Positions 43,212-52,694 of a stretch of 64,000 nt of DNA are shown piece after piece. The position numbers and the translations under genes are program-made. The notes beneath the pieces are model-generated. The model was given only the letters and a program-made list of their open reading frames with translations. It did not search any database and was not told the DNA's origin. The stretch comes from Hyalangium ruber (lineage in GTDB: Bacteria > Myxococcota > Myxococcia > Myxococcales > Myxococcaceae): contig NZ_JAXIVS010000008.1 in NCBI RefSeq assembly GCF_034259325.1, positions 248,001 through 312,000 of the forward strand, written 5' to 3'. The stretch's first letter is position 1. Each line of letters starts with the position of its first letter.

Positions 43212-46200
43212 CATCTCGAGCGCTGCGCGGTGGGCACTCGGGCGGGACCGCGCCCCGTGGCCGTGGTGGCCCGGGTGTTGTCCGCGTGCGCGCAGAGCGT
43301 GCGCAGCGTCTGCTCGGTCAGCTTCGCCAGCGCGCTCAGCAGGCTCCCGTCCGAGGTGGTGCCGTGCCACAAGAGCTGGACGCGCTCGGCCGAGAGCCGC
43401 GCCTCCACGCGCAGCGGCAGGCTGCCCTCGCCCGGCCATGGCCCATCATTGAACATGGCCAGGGTGCGCAGCGTTCCGCGGCTGGAAGGGGCGCCTTCGT
43501 CCTCCAGGCGCATGCTGAAGTCCGGCGCCGGCAGGGCCAGGAGCGCGTCGGCCAGGGAGCGATCCGCGCCGTACGCCCGCAGGGCTTCGTAGGCCAACCC
43601 TCCCAGCGGCGCATTCGACAGCTCGACGTGGGTGTGCCGCGCCAGCTCTGCCGGCAGGGCCTCCGGCTCGATGGGCAGGAGGACGGGGAACACGTACTGG
43701 AGGTTGCCCAGCATGCGCGAGGCGTCCACCTGGTAGCGGCTGGTGACGCGCGCGCTCTGCTCCAGGCGGATCTGGACCGCCGAGCGTCGAGTGTACGTGC
43801 CATAGGCGAGCGCGCACGCCGCCAGCAGCAGGGCCTCCCGCGAGACATCGAACAGGGTGGAGGTGCGCTGCAGCGCGGCGGCATTCACCTCCGCCAGGGC
43901 GCCGGGCGCGGGAGTCTCCGCCGCGTTGGCCACCGGGGAGGGCTCCGGCGGAAGGGTGGAGGAGCGCGCCAGCCAATGCACGCGTGCCTCCGAAGCGAGC
44001 CGAGGCAGCTCCGCCTCGGAGACGAGGTGCTGGACCCACTGCGTCAGCGAGCCGCTCTGGGGCGCCAGCCGGACCCGTCCGCGCAGGCGCGCCTGCTCGC
44101 ACGCGTCCGCCAGATCCGTGGCCAGGATCCGCCAGGAGGACTCATCCATGAGCGCCGGGTGACACACCGCCAGCAGCCACGGGGCCTTGCGCTGACCCCG
44201 ATCGCAGAAGACGAACGTCGCCAACGGCCCCGCGCACTGGCCCACCTCGGCGCCCAGCCGCCGGGCCGTGCTTTCCACCTCGGCCCAGGACTCCTCATCC
44301 TGCCGGGAGGCGAGCTCGAGCCGCGTCAGCGGGACGGGCACCTTGTCGGGGGTGATGAGCGCGGCCCAGTCCCCCGCGTCCGCCTTCCGGGCGTAGCGCA
44401 GGCGCAGCGTCTCGTGGGCCGACCATACCGCGTGGAGCGCCTCGGCGAGGTGGAAGGCCTCGGTGCCCTCGGGCAGCTCGAAGACCCGGCTGGCGCCCAT
44501 CCTGTTCTGGAGGGCGCGCGCCGGATCATGCACCGCGTACATCGAGGGCGTCAGCGGCACCTGCGCTGGCGCGGGCAACTTCTCGGCCAGCGGCACACTG
44601 GGGACTGGCGCCGGAACGGCCACGGGCGAGACGTCCGCCTTCGTGTCCTTCTCCGAGGACTCGTGGGCCCGATCGCTCAGCAGCAGTGGGTACTCGGAGG
44701 CCAGGTGCGCCGTGCGCACGGCGCTTCGGGAGACATGCCCCGTGGAGGACCTGGGCAGACTGAAGGCGCGTGCCAGGCAGATCTCCGCCAGCATCACCCC
44801 GTGGCGCTGGCCGACATTGCGGCGGATGGCGCGGGTGATTTCGCGGAGCCGGGCCTGCTCGTCCGCGGGCGTGAGCGTGGGGCCCTCGGGAGGGAAGACC
44901 TCGGCCACCAGGGTGAGCTGCTCGTCCCGAAGCGGCTTGAGCGCGAAGGCCGCGCAGCTGCCGGGCACCACCGCGGGGTGGCTCGCCGCCGCGTCGAACT
45001 CGAGATCATGGAGCCGGAGATCCATCCCCTCCCAGATGACCACGTCCCGGACGCGCCCCGTGAGGTAGAGGTCGCCGCCCACGCAGGCGCCTAGATCGCC
45101 CGTGCGCAGGAAGGCCCGCGTGCCGGAGGCGCTGCTGGCCAGCCGCCCTCGGAAGGCCTCCTCGGTGGTGGCCACGCGGCCCCAGTACCCGTCGGCGACG
45201 CTCAGGCCCGACAGCCACACCTCGCCGATCTCCTGATCGCCCCGGGGCGCTCGTGTGGAGGGGTTGACGATGAGCACCTGCACGCTCGTCGAGGCGGGAC
45301 CGCAGCTCACCAGCTTCGTGGCCGCGCCGGGGCGCTCGGTGATGCGCTGCTGGGCCAGCGCGTCCACGGCGACGCCCCGCAGGGTGGGGCCGCCCTCGGA
45401 CTTGCCGCCGGCGACGAGGTAGGTGCATTCGGCCAGCCCATACACCGGCCGGAAGGCCCGCTGCTGGAAGCCGCGCGGGCCGAAGTGCGCCGAGAAGCGC
45501 TCCAGCGTCTCGGCGCGCACCTGCTCGCCGCTGGAGAACGCGATGCGCCAGCGGCTCAGATCGAGCCGGGAGCGCTCGTTCTCGGTGACGGTCCGCACGC
45601 ACAGCTCATAGGCGAAGTCGGGAGCGCCGCTGATCGTCGCGCCGTGAGCGGACATCGCCTCCAGCCACCGCACCGGCCGCTCGAAGAAGGCCTGGGGCTG
45701 CATCAGCACGGAGGAGATGCCGGCATAGAGCGGCTGGAGCACACCTTCGATCAGGCCCAGGCCCTGGTGCGTGGGCAGCCAGAGCAGGATCTTGTCGGTG
45801 GCGCAGTGGCCGAAGCCGCGGCGCAGGCCCTCGGCGTTGTCGAGCAGGTTGGCGTGCGTGACGCGCACGCCCTTGGGCGTGCCGTTGTTGCCGGCCGTGT
45901 ACTGCAACAGCGCCAGCGAGCGCGAGTCCGGCAGCTGCGGCATCCAGTCCAGCGGCATGGCGCGCGGGACGATGGACTCGGCGGCGATCAGCTCGATGTG
46001 GCCCGCGAGGGCTGGGGGCTCTCCTCCCACGAGCGCGGCGGCGGCCCCGGAGTCCTGTGCGATGGCGGCCAGCAGCCCCGCGCCCTGGCGCTGCCCTTCG
46101 AACAGCGGCGAGGGCACCGGCACGGCGATGGCGCCCGCGTAGAAGCAGCCGAAGAGGCTGGCCAGGTACGTGGGGCCGGGGGGCAGAACGATGAGCACGC

Positions 46201-46435
46201 GCTGGCCGGACAGGCCGCGCGTCTCCAGCTCGAGGGCGATGGCTCGGGCGCGGCGGTCCACCTCGGCGTAGGTGAGGGTGACGTCGCCGGAGCCGGTGCC
46301 TTCCGTGCCCAGGAAGGTGAAAGCCGGGGCCGGGCCCAGCTCCGCCGCACGGCGCCGGAGCACGTCCGCGAAGGTCCGCGCCTCCTTCACCACGGGGCGG
46401 GGCCCGCCGCTAGCGGTGTGTGCGTGTTCTTTCAC
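43211..46435 (-). CDS. Fatty-acyl-AMP ligase fused to a degenerate condensation/epimerization-type domain
   Basis: A 1074-residue two-part protein. Residues about 15-590 form a fatty-acyl-AMP ligase: LQYTAGNNGTPKGVRVTH phosphate loop, YGLAE, a D-x-K-like LRTGDLG and SRSAVR near the end. After an Ala/Pro/Val-rich linker (about 600-640), residues 640-1060 look like an NRPS epimerization/condensation superfamily domain. The signature HHxxxDG reads HPALMDE, so the second, catalytic His is Pro and the Gly is Glu. Later epimerization-like motifs are also worn. No carrier domain lies between the parts or after them. It should activate a fatty acid as acyl-AMP and pass it to a carrier protein coded elsewhere; the second domain is probably a docking or binding module. 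The start is GTG 46435. Confidence 0.85.
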   Translation of the reverse strand: MKEHAHTASGGPRPVVKEARTFADVLRRRAAELGPAPAFTFLGTEGTGSGDVTLTYAEVDRRARAIALELETRGLSGQRVLIVLPPGPTYLASLFGCFYAGAIAVPVPSPLFEGQRQGAGLLAAIAQDSGAAAALVGGEPPALAGHIELIAAESIVPRAMPLDWMPQLPDSRSLALLQYTAGNNGTPKGVRVTHANLLDNAEGLRRGFGHCATDKILLWLPTHQGLGLIEGVLQPLYAGISSVLMQPQAFFERPVRWLEAMSAHGATISGAPDFAYELCVRTVTENERSRLDLSRWRIAFSSGEQVRAETLERFSAHFGPRGFQQRAFRPVYGLAECTYLVAGGKSEGGPTLRGVAVDALAQQRITERPGAATKLVSCGPASTSVQVLIVNPSTRAPRGDQEIGEVWLSGLSVADGYWGRVATTEEAFRGRLASSASGTRAFLRTGDLGACVGGDLYLTGRVRDVVIWEGMDLRLHDLEFDAAASHPAVVPGSCAAFALKPLRDEQLTLVAEVFPPEGPTLTPADEQARLREITRAIRRNVGQRHGVMLAEICLARAFSLPRSSTGHVSRSAVRTAHLASEYPLLLSDRAHESSEKDTKADVSPVAVPAPVPSVPLAEKLPAPAQVPLTPSMYAVHDPARALQNRMGASRVFELPEGTEAFHLAEALHAVWSAHETLRLRYARKADAGDWAALITPDKVPVPLTRLELASRQDEESWAEVESTARRLGAEVGQCAGPLATFVFCDRGQRKAPWLLAVCHPALMDESSWRILATDLADACEQARLRGRVRLAPQSGSLTQWVQHLVSEAELPRLASEARVHWLARSSTLPPEPSPVANAAETPAPGALAEVNAAALQRTSTLFDVSREALLLAACALAYGTYTRRSAVQIRLEQSARVTSRYQVDASRMLGNLQYVFPVLLPIEPEALPAELARHTHVELSNAPLGGLAYEALRAYGADRSLADALLALPAPDFSMRLEDEGAPSSRGTLRTLAMFNDGPWPGEGSLPLRVEARLSAERVQLLWHGTTSDGSLLSALAKLTEQTLRTLCAHADNTRATTATGRGPARVPTAQRSR

Positions 46436-46641
46436 GGCGTCCCGTCACTCACGAACAAGGGCTGGCGGCCCGTGCCTCAGGCCTCGGCTATCGAGGATCC
46501 TCCGAAGAAAGGGGAGCTGTCCATCCCTTGGAAACCCAACGGAAAAATCCACTTCGGGTCCGCGCCCCACGCCCGGCTGCCTGCCCCAATGGCGGGGGGA
46601 GGCTCGCGGCGGTGCGTGCTCTGGTGTAGGGATAGCGCCGC

Positions 46642-47421
46642 ATGTTTCGCAACTTCCGTGAGATCTACCAGTACCGCAGCCTCCTGCTGAGCCTCACCCA
46701 GCGAGAGCTGAAGGCGCGCTACCGCGGCTCCGTCCTCGGGTTCCTGTGGACGTTCCTCAACCCGACGATGCAGATGATCGTCTACTCGCTGATGTTCTCG
46801 GTGTGGATGCGGCAGCAGATCGAGGACTACACGTTCTTCGTCTTCGTCGGGCTGCTGCCGTGGATCTGGTTCTCCAGCTCCGTGGGCGCCGGCGCCAGCG
46901 CGATCAGCGACCGGCGAGATCTGCTCACCAAGGTGCGCTTCCCAGCGCAGATCCTGCCGGCCACGGTGGTGACCACCAACCTGGTCAACTTCCTGCTGTC
47001 GCTGCCGCTGCTGTTCATCCTGGGGACGATCCTGGGCCGGCCGCCGACCTGGCACGTCGTCCTGTTCCCGGTGGTGCTGTTCGTGCAGCTGTGGGTGACG
47101 CTGGCGCTGGCCTACCTGTGCTCGGCCATCAACGTGACGTTCCGGGACCTGCAGCAGATCCTCAACAACCTGCTGACGATGTGGTTCTTCGTCACGCCGA
47201 TCTTCTTCCGGGCCGAGACCATCCCCGAGGCGTTCCGGGAGGTGATGGTGCTGGCCAACCCGATGGCGGTGATGGTCACCTCGTACCAGGCCATCTTCTA
47301 CGACCACAAGCTGCCCGCCGCGGGCCCGCTGTTGCTGTGGATGGGCATCGCCGCGGTGCTGCTGTGGCTCGCCGCGAACCTCTTCGAGCGCCGCCGCGAG
47401 GAGTTCGCCGAGGTCGTCTGA
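46642..47421 (+). CDS. ABC-2 type permease of a polysaccharide exporter (Wzm-like)
   Basis: A 259-residue membrane protein with six hydrophobic helices and the conserved N-terminal amphipathic segment LTQRELKARYRGSVLGFLWT of Wzm/KpsM-type permeases, which export O-antigen, teichoic acid or capsule precursors. The ATPase partner (Wzt type) is not beside it, so it must be coded elsewhere or the gene was separated from its operon. It is divergent from the acyl-AMP ligase gene and convergent with a hypothetical gene. Confidence 0.9.
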   Translation: MFRNFREIYQYRSLLLSLTQRELKARYRGSVLGFLWTFLNPTMQMIVYSLMFSVWMRQQIEDYTFFVFVGLLPWIWFSSSVGAGASAISDRRDLLTKVRFPAQILPATVVTTNLVNFLLSLPLLFILGTILGRPPTWHVVLFPVVLFVQLWVTLALAYLCSAINVTFRDLQQILNNLLTMWFFVTPIFFRAETIPEAFREVMVLANPMAVMVTSYQAIFYDHKLPAAGPLLLWMGIAAVLLWLAANLFERRREEFAEVV

Positions 47422-47438
47422 GCCCCGGCGGGCTCAGC

Positions 47439-47885
47439 TCAGTAGCTCACGCGCATCTTCACCCGGAGGGACTTACCGGCCGCCTGGGCCGGGGGGACCT
47501 TCAGCTGCACCGTGAAGCGCGTGCTGTGCCAGAGGCTCGTCGGCAGCTCGAAGCGGACGGGCTGGTTGGGGCGCACGTTCTGGAGCTCGATGCCGCCTCC
47601 ATCGCTGGACTGGATGGAGCCGGAGATGCGCAGCATCGGATCCTCGGACTCGATCCAGGCGGTGCAGCGCAGGGTGTAGCCCGCGCAGTACTTCTCCACG
47701 TGGGAGCTCACCTCGCCCCGGGCGTCGAGCTTCAGCTCGAAGGCCACATCCGCCGAGGCGTCGGCATGGAGCTGGGGAGCGACGAGGCGGCCCGTGCGCC
47801 GGGTGTTCACATGCACCTTGGCGGCGGTGTAGAGCGTCTCCGACAGGCGGGCCATCGCGTCATTGAAGGTCAGGGTCGTATCCAC
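47439..47885 (-). CDS. Hypothetical protein
   Basis: A 148-residue protein without signal peptide or membrane segment that I do not recognise. The N-terminal 25 residues are helical (FNDAMARLSETLYTAAK), and the rest is beta-rich with one Cys pair (KYCAGYTLRC). The start GTG 47885 is chosen for a strong AGGAGGAG site six bases upstream; an in-frame ATG at 48029 would lack such a site. It stands alone, 17 bases from the convergent permease stop. Confidence 0.75.
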   Translation of the reverse strand: MDTTLTFNDAMARLSETLYTAAKVHVNTRRTGRLVAPQLHADASADVAFELKLDARGEVSSHVEKYCAGYTLRCTAWIESEDPMLRISGSIQSSDGGGIELQNVRPNQPVRFELPTSLWHSTRFTVQLKVPPAQAAGKSLRVKMRVSY

Positions 47886-48118
47886 GGAACTCCTCCTGCC
47901 CTCATGCCCAGAGCAACTCCAGTGCCGTTGGCCGTGGCGGGGATAACCCCTCGGAACTCCAGCACTCGAGCAGGCTCGGTTCATCCGCTCCCCACGCCGT
48001 GCGCTGAGCACCGTGGCATTTGGCGACATCCGCGCCGAGGAGGCGAAAAGCCCGTGGAATCAGGCACATGGCGGTCTGCGCCGGGCCCATTGGGGTATTT
48101 CGCCACAGCGGGCGCCGC

Positions 48119-51100
48119 TCAGGGCGCGGTGTGCCGCTGCCCGGGGCGCCACGCAAAGAATGCGTGGAGGCTGACGTAGAGGCACGGCACGACGAAGAGC
48201 GTGAGCAGCGTGCCCGCGCTCAGGCCGAAGAGGGTGACGAGCGCCAGCGGACGCAGCAGCTCGGTCCCCTCGCCGAAGCCGAGCGCGAGGGGCACCAGGC
48301 CCAGCGTGGCCAGCAGCGTGGTGATGAGGATGGGCCGAAGCCGCATGGGGGCCGCGCGCCGCATGGCCTCCATGCGCGACAGCTCGGCGGACTCCTCGCG
48401 CAGCTGGTTGGCGAGCTCCACGAGGATGATGCCGTTGCCGACGATGACGCCCACCAGCAGCACCGCGCCGATGAGCGCCGTGGCTCCGAGCGCCGTGCCC
48501 GTCACCACCAGTCCGGCCAGGCCTCCCACCAGCGCGGGCGGGATGGCGAAGAGGATGACGAGGGGATCGACGAGCGAGTCGTACTGCACGGCCATCACGG
48601 TGAACACCAGGAAGACGGCCAGCGAGCCGAGCAGCAGCAGCGAGCGCTGCAGGTCCCGGGTGCTCTGGGCGGCGTTGCTCGGCAGCATCGACACGCCGGG
48701 CGGCATCTTCACCTCGCCCACGATGCGCTCCATCTCCGCGACCGCGTCGCCCAGGCTGGCCCCTTCGGACAGATCGCCGACGATGATGAACACCTCGCGC
48801 TGGTTGATGCGTTGGATCTCTGCGGGGGTGGTGCCTTCGAAGACGCCGGCCACCTCGGAGAGGCGCACGGGTGCCCCTCCCGAGATGACGAGCGGGAGCT
48901 GCTCGAGCTGGGAGCGGGTGCGCAGCGCCTCGCGCGCCAGCTTCACGCGCACGTCTACCAGGCGCTCTCCGCGCTGGAGCTGCGTGGCGATGGTGCCCTC
49001 GAGCGCCGTCTGCACCGCCTGGCCGATCTGCCCGGAGGACAACCCAAGCAGCCCCGCGCGCTCGGGATCGCGTCGCACCTGTACCTCCGGCTGCACGGGA
49101 TCGGCGTCCGGGCGGTAGCGGGCGAGCTTGGCCTTCCCGTCGAGCGCCGCGAGCACCTGACGGCCCGCGCTCTCCAGGGCCTCGTCGTCCGTGCCCTGCA
49201 GCATCACGTCGATGTCGGCGCGCACCGGGGCGTTGCTGGTGATGAGGCCGCGGATGTTCTCCGGCGAGAGCCGCAGCCGGATGTCCACCAGGTTCAGCTC
49301 CGCGAACTGCTTGTTGACGCGGGCGACGAAGTCCTGCGCGTTCGTGCCGGGCTTCAGGGTGATGGTGCTGGAGGCGCGCAGCGGGTTCTCCGTCGTGGCG
49401 CTGCCGAAGAGGAAGCCTCCCACGGTGGTGAAGACGTAGGCGGTCTCCTCCTGGCGCCGCAGCAGCGCATCCACCTGCTGCATCAGCCGCCGGCTCTCGG
49501 ACAGCGGCATCCCCGGTGGGAGCTGGGCGACGAGGCGTGCCTGGCCCGTACCCACGCGCGGGAGGATCTCGGTGGACAGGAAGGGGAGCATGACGGCCGC
49601 GGCCACCCCGAGGAGCAGGAACACCCCCGCGAGCACCCAGCGGCGGCGCGTGAGCACCCGCGCCAGCAGTGCCCCGTAGCCCTCGGAGAGGCGCTCCACC
49701 CGGGCGCCGAACCAGCGCACCACGCGCAGGCGGGACAGGCCGCTGGTGCGCCGGATCGCCAGCAGCCGAGCCGCCAGCGAGGGCACCACCGTGAGCGCGG
49801 TGAGCAGCGAGGCGCCCACCGTGAAGAGCACGGTGAGGATGAGCTCGTTGAAGAGCAGCGACACGAAGCCGCCGATGAGCAGGAAGGGCACCACGGCGAC
49901 GAGGTTGGTGGTGGTGGAGGCCACCAGGGCGGACTCCAGCTCCGTGCTGCGCTCCTCGGCCAGCGGGATCAGCTCGGAGCCGGGCAGGGGAGCCGCCTCG
50001 CCGGTGCCGGAGCCTTCTTCGCGTCGGCGGCGCTCCTCGACGCCCCGGATGATGTTCTCCAGCACGACGATGCAGCTGTCCACCGCGCCGATGCCCACCG
50101 CCAGCCCGCCGAGGCTGAAGATGTTGAGCGAGCCGCCCACGAGCGCCAGCAGGCCCACCGACAGCAGCGTCCCCAAGGGGATGGCCAGCACCACGATGAA
50201 CGTCTGCCGCAGCGAGCCGAGGAAGAGAAGGATCACCACGCCCGCCAGCACGGCGCCCGCCAACCCCGAGAGCGCCACCTCCTCGATGGAGCGGTTGATG
50301 AAGACGGACTCGTCCAGGGTGGTGATGAGCACGGCGCCCTCGGGCAGACGCCCACTGCGCCGCATCTCCTCCACCTTCGCCTTCACCCCATCGACCACAT
50401 CCACGGTGTTGGCGTCCGCCTGCTTCTGCACGCTCACCTTGACCGCGGGCTCGCCATTGAGCGTGACGAAGACGCGCTCGTCCTCGGTGCCATCTACCAC
50501 GGTGGCGAAGTCCCGCAACAGCACCTGGCGCTGAGGCACCACCGTGGCGGGCACGGGCGCTCCGATGGCGGGAGTGGGCGGGGTGCCGACGAGGAAGGAG
50601 AGGCGCTCCAGCTCGGAGGCCTCGCGGAAGCGGCCCACGGTGCGTACGAGCGCCTCGGTGCGCAGTCCCTCCAACCGCCCTGCGGAGATGTCCTGGTTCT
50701 CCTGGGCCAGCGCATCGAGGAACTCCAGGAGCCCCAGCCCGGAGGACTGGAGCCGCTGCAGATCCACGTGGACCTGGACCTCTTCGAGCGCGCCGCCCGC
50801 CACGTCCACCGCCGCTACACCGGGAGCCACCGCCAGCTCGCGCGCCAGCTCCTCGTCCGCGAAGACGCGCAGCTCCCGACCCGACAGGCCGGGGGAGGTA
50901 AGCGCGAACTCCACGACGGGCAGCTGAGCAGGATCCACCTTGGTGATCCGTGGCTGCTCGATCGTGGGAGGCAGGTTGCTCCGGGCGCGGTTGACGGCCG
51001 CCGTGGCGTCGTTGAGCGCCTGGTCCACGTCTCCGCCCGGCTGGAAGAACAGGTTCAGGTTGACCCGGCCTTCGCGCGTCTGGGAGTAGACGAGCACCAC

Positions 51101-51382
51101 GCCTTCCGTCGCCGCGAGCGCTTCTTCCAGCGGGCGGGTGATCTCCTCCACCGCCACCTGGGGCGAGACTCCTGGTGCCTCCACGTTCACGCCGATACGC
51201 GGGTAGGTGATGGAGGGCAGCAGATCCACCGGCAGGCGCAGGAGGAAGAAGACCCCGAGCACCAGCACGGTGGTCGCGAGCATCAACGTCCCCACCGGAC
51301 GCCGCACTGCCAGCGCGCTCAGGCCTCTTCTCTTTCCCCGGCGCCCATCGGTGCTCGGCGCCTCGGGGGTGGACTCACTCAC
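48119..51382 (-). CDS. RND efflux pump with altered proton-relay residues
   Basis: A 1087-residue RND pump with the two-half layout (LSALAVRRPVGTLMLATTVLV at the start, matching half after the middle). In helix 4 the usual Asp pair is VDS (GIGAVDSCIVVLEN), and in helix 10 the Lys of the AcrB relay is missing (VIVGNGIILVELAN). So it is not a plain AcrB copy and may use another relay, as heavy-metal-type RND pumps do. The start is GTG 51382, overlapping the adaptor stop by eight bases. It is the last gene of a minus-strand operon of channel, adaptor and pump. The substrate is unknown. Confidence 0.92.
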   Translation of the reverse strand: MSESTPEAPSTDGRRGKRRGLSALAVRRPVGTLMLATTVLVLGVFFLLRLPVDLLPSITYPRIGVNVEAPGVSPQVAVEEITRPLEEALAATEGVVLVYSQTREGRVNLNLFFQPGGDVDQALNDATAAVNRARSNLPPTIEQPRITKVDPAQLPVVEFALTSPGLSGRELRVFADEELARELAVAPGVAAVDVAGGALEEVQVHVDLQRLQSSGLGLLEFLDALAQENQDISAGRLEGLRTEALVRTVGRFREASELERLSFLVGTPPTPAIGAPVPATVVPQRQVLLRDFATVVDGTEDERVFVTLNGEPAVKVSVQKQADANTVDVVDGVKAKVEEMRRSGRLPEGAVLITTLDESVFINRSIEEVALSGLAGAVLAGVVILLFLGSLRQTFIVVLAIPLGTLLSVGLLALVGGSLNIFSLGGLAVGIGAVDSCIVVLENIIRGVEERRRREEGSGTGEAAPLPGSELIPLAEERSTELESALVASTTTNLVAVVPFLLIGGFVSLLFNELILTVLFTVGASLLTALTVVPSLAARLLAIRRTSGLSRLRVVRWFGARVERLSEGYGALLARVLTRRRWVLAGVFLLLGVAAAVMLPFLSTEILPRVGTGQARLVAQLPPGMPLSESRRLMQQVDALLRRQEETAYVFTTVGGFLFGSATTENPLRASSTITLKPGTNAQDFVARVNKQFAELNLVDIRLRLSPENIRGLITSNAPVRADIDVMLQGTDDEALESAGRQVLAALDGKAKLARYRPDADPVQPEVQVRRDPERAGLLGLSSGQIGQAVQTALEGTIATQLQRGERLVDVRVKLAREALRTRSQLEQLPLVISGGAPVRLSEVAGVFEGTTPAEIQRINQREVFIIVGDLSEGASLGDAVAEMERIVGEVKMPPGVSMLPSNAAQSTRDLQRSLLLLGSLAVFLVFTVMAVQYDSLVDPLVILFAIPPALVGGLAGLVVTGTALGATALIGAVLLVGVIVGNGIILVELANQLREESAELSRMEAMRRAAPMRLRPILITTLLATLGLVPLALGFGEGTELLRPLALVTLFGLSAGTLLTLFVVPCLYVSLHAFFAWRPGQRHTAP

Positions 51383-52694
51383 GGCCGCCCCCGCCGACGC
51401 CCTGGGGGCCACTGTCCGAGAGGGCGCTGGGGCGTACCTCGGTGCCCGACTGCAGCGGCCGCTGGCTCCGGACCACCACGCGCTCACCCTCCTGGAGGCC
51501 CGAGAGGATCTCCGCCTGGCCATCCGCGCGCGCGCCCACGCGCACCTCCCGCGCTTCCACCTGAGGGGCGCTTCCCGACTCTCCGCCCTTCACCACGAAG
51601 ACGCGCCCCTCCGCCGAGGGGGCGGGCTGCCCGCCGTCACCGGGGCCTCCCAGCCCGACGATGAGCGCCGACTCGAGGAGCAGCAGTTGCTCCTGAACGC
51701 CATTCTCGAACCGCACGCGCGCCAGCAACCCACTGCCGATGCGGCCCTCGGGGTTCTCCAGCACCACCTCCAGGGGCACCAGTCGGCTCACCGGATCGGC
51801 CTGGGGTGACACCCGCGCCACCGTGCCTGTGAAGGACGTGTCGCCGAAGGCATCGATCCGCACGGGGACCTTCTGGCCGGGCTTCACGCGCGACAGCTCC
51901 AGCTCGGACACCGAGACTGCTACCTCCACTTGGGAGAAGTCCCCCACGCGCAACACCTCGGCCCCGGCCAGGACGACGTCTCCTGGCGAGTGGAAGCGCG
52001 CCATGACTCGTCCGGAGAGCGGAGAGCGCAGGGTGGCGAACGAGCGACGCTCCTTCGCCGCCGCGAGCAGCGCCTCCTGCGCGCGGATCCGGGATTGGGC
52101 CGCCGTCGCGAGGCTCTGCTGTGTGAGCACCTGCTGGCTGGCGGCCTGGACCGCTTGCTGCGCGGTGCGAGCCGCCGTGGCGCGCTGCTCCGCCTCCTGG
52201 CGGCTGGAGATGCCTCGTTCGGCCAGACTCTCATAGCGCCGGGCCTCTACCTCCGCCTGCGCGGCTGCCAGCCGGGATTGCTCGAGTGCGCTCTTCGCTT
52301 GGGCCACTCCAGCCTCGGCGCTCGCGGCCTCCGCGCGGGCCCCGGCAAGCGCCGCCTCGGCCTCGTGTACCGCCGCGTCGAGGAGCGTCGGATCCTGCCG
52401 GCCCAACTCCTGGTCCGTCGAGACGGAGTCCCCCACATCCACCGTGAGCGTCTCCAGGTGCCCCTCCACCCGCGCGCGCACCGCCACCTCCTGCACTGGC
52501 TGGGTCGTACCCACCAGCGTGAGCGGCGCGCGCAGCCGCCCGCGCTGCACCTCCTTCACATCCACGGCCACGGCGCCGTTGCCCGCGTCCGGGGCGCCCT
52601 TCTGCGAGCCCTCCTCCCCACGGGAACACGCCCCGTGCGTCAGCAGGAGCATGAGCCCCACGGCGAAGGGACCACGAGAGAGGAACCCATCCAT
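51375..52694 (-). CDS. RND efflux adaptor lipoprotein (second system)
   Basis: A 439-residue membrane fusion protein with a lipoprotein signal ending LLLTHGAC. Half-motifs of the barrel-sandwich domain are VEGHLETLTVDVGDSV and LRSPLSGRVMARFHSPGDVV, flanking a long Ala/Glu/Gln-rich coiled coil (about 105-215). A beta-barrel domain and a C-terminal domain follow (LQEGERVVVRSQRPL). ATG 52694 overlaps the stop of the channel gene as TGATG; ATG 52706 in the same frame is an alternative. Coupled translation with both neighbours implies one three-part machine. Confidence 0.92.
   Translation of the reverse strand: MDGFLSRGPFAVGLMLLLTHGACSRGEEGSQKGAPDAGNGAVAVDVKEVQRGRLRAPLTLVGTTQPVQEVAVRARVEGHLETLTVDVGDSVSTDQELGRQDPTLLDAAVHEAEAALAGARAEAASAEAGVAQAKSALEQSRLAAAQAEVEARRYESLAERGISSRQEAEQRATAARTAQQAVQAASQQVLTQQSLATAAQSRIRAQEALLAAAKERRSFATLRSPLSGRVMARFHSPGDVVLAGAEVLRVGDFSQVEVAVSVSELELSRVKPGQKVPVRIDAFGDTSFTGTVARVSPQADPVSRLVPLEVVLENPEGRIGSGLLARVRFENGVQEQLLLLESALIVGLGGPGDGGQPAPSAEGRVFVVKGGESGSAPQVEAREVRVGARADGQAEILSGLQEGERVVVRSQRPLQSGTEVRPSALSDSGPQGVGGGGRE

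Noticed and set aside
48020-51664. A 1214-residue open frame antisense to the second RND pump
   Set aside because: Low-complexity Arg/His/Gln-rich shadow of a clear RND gene.
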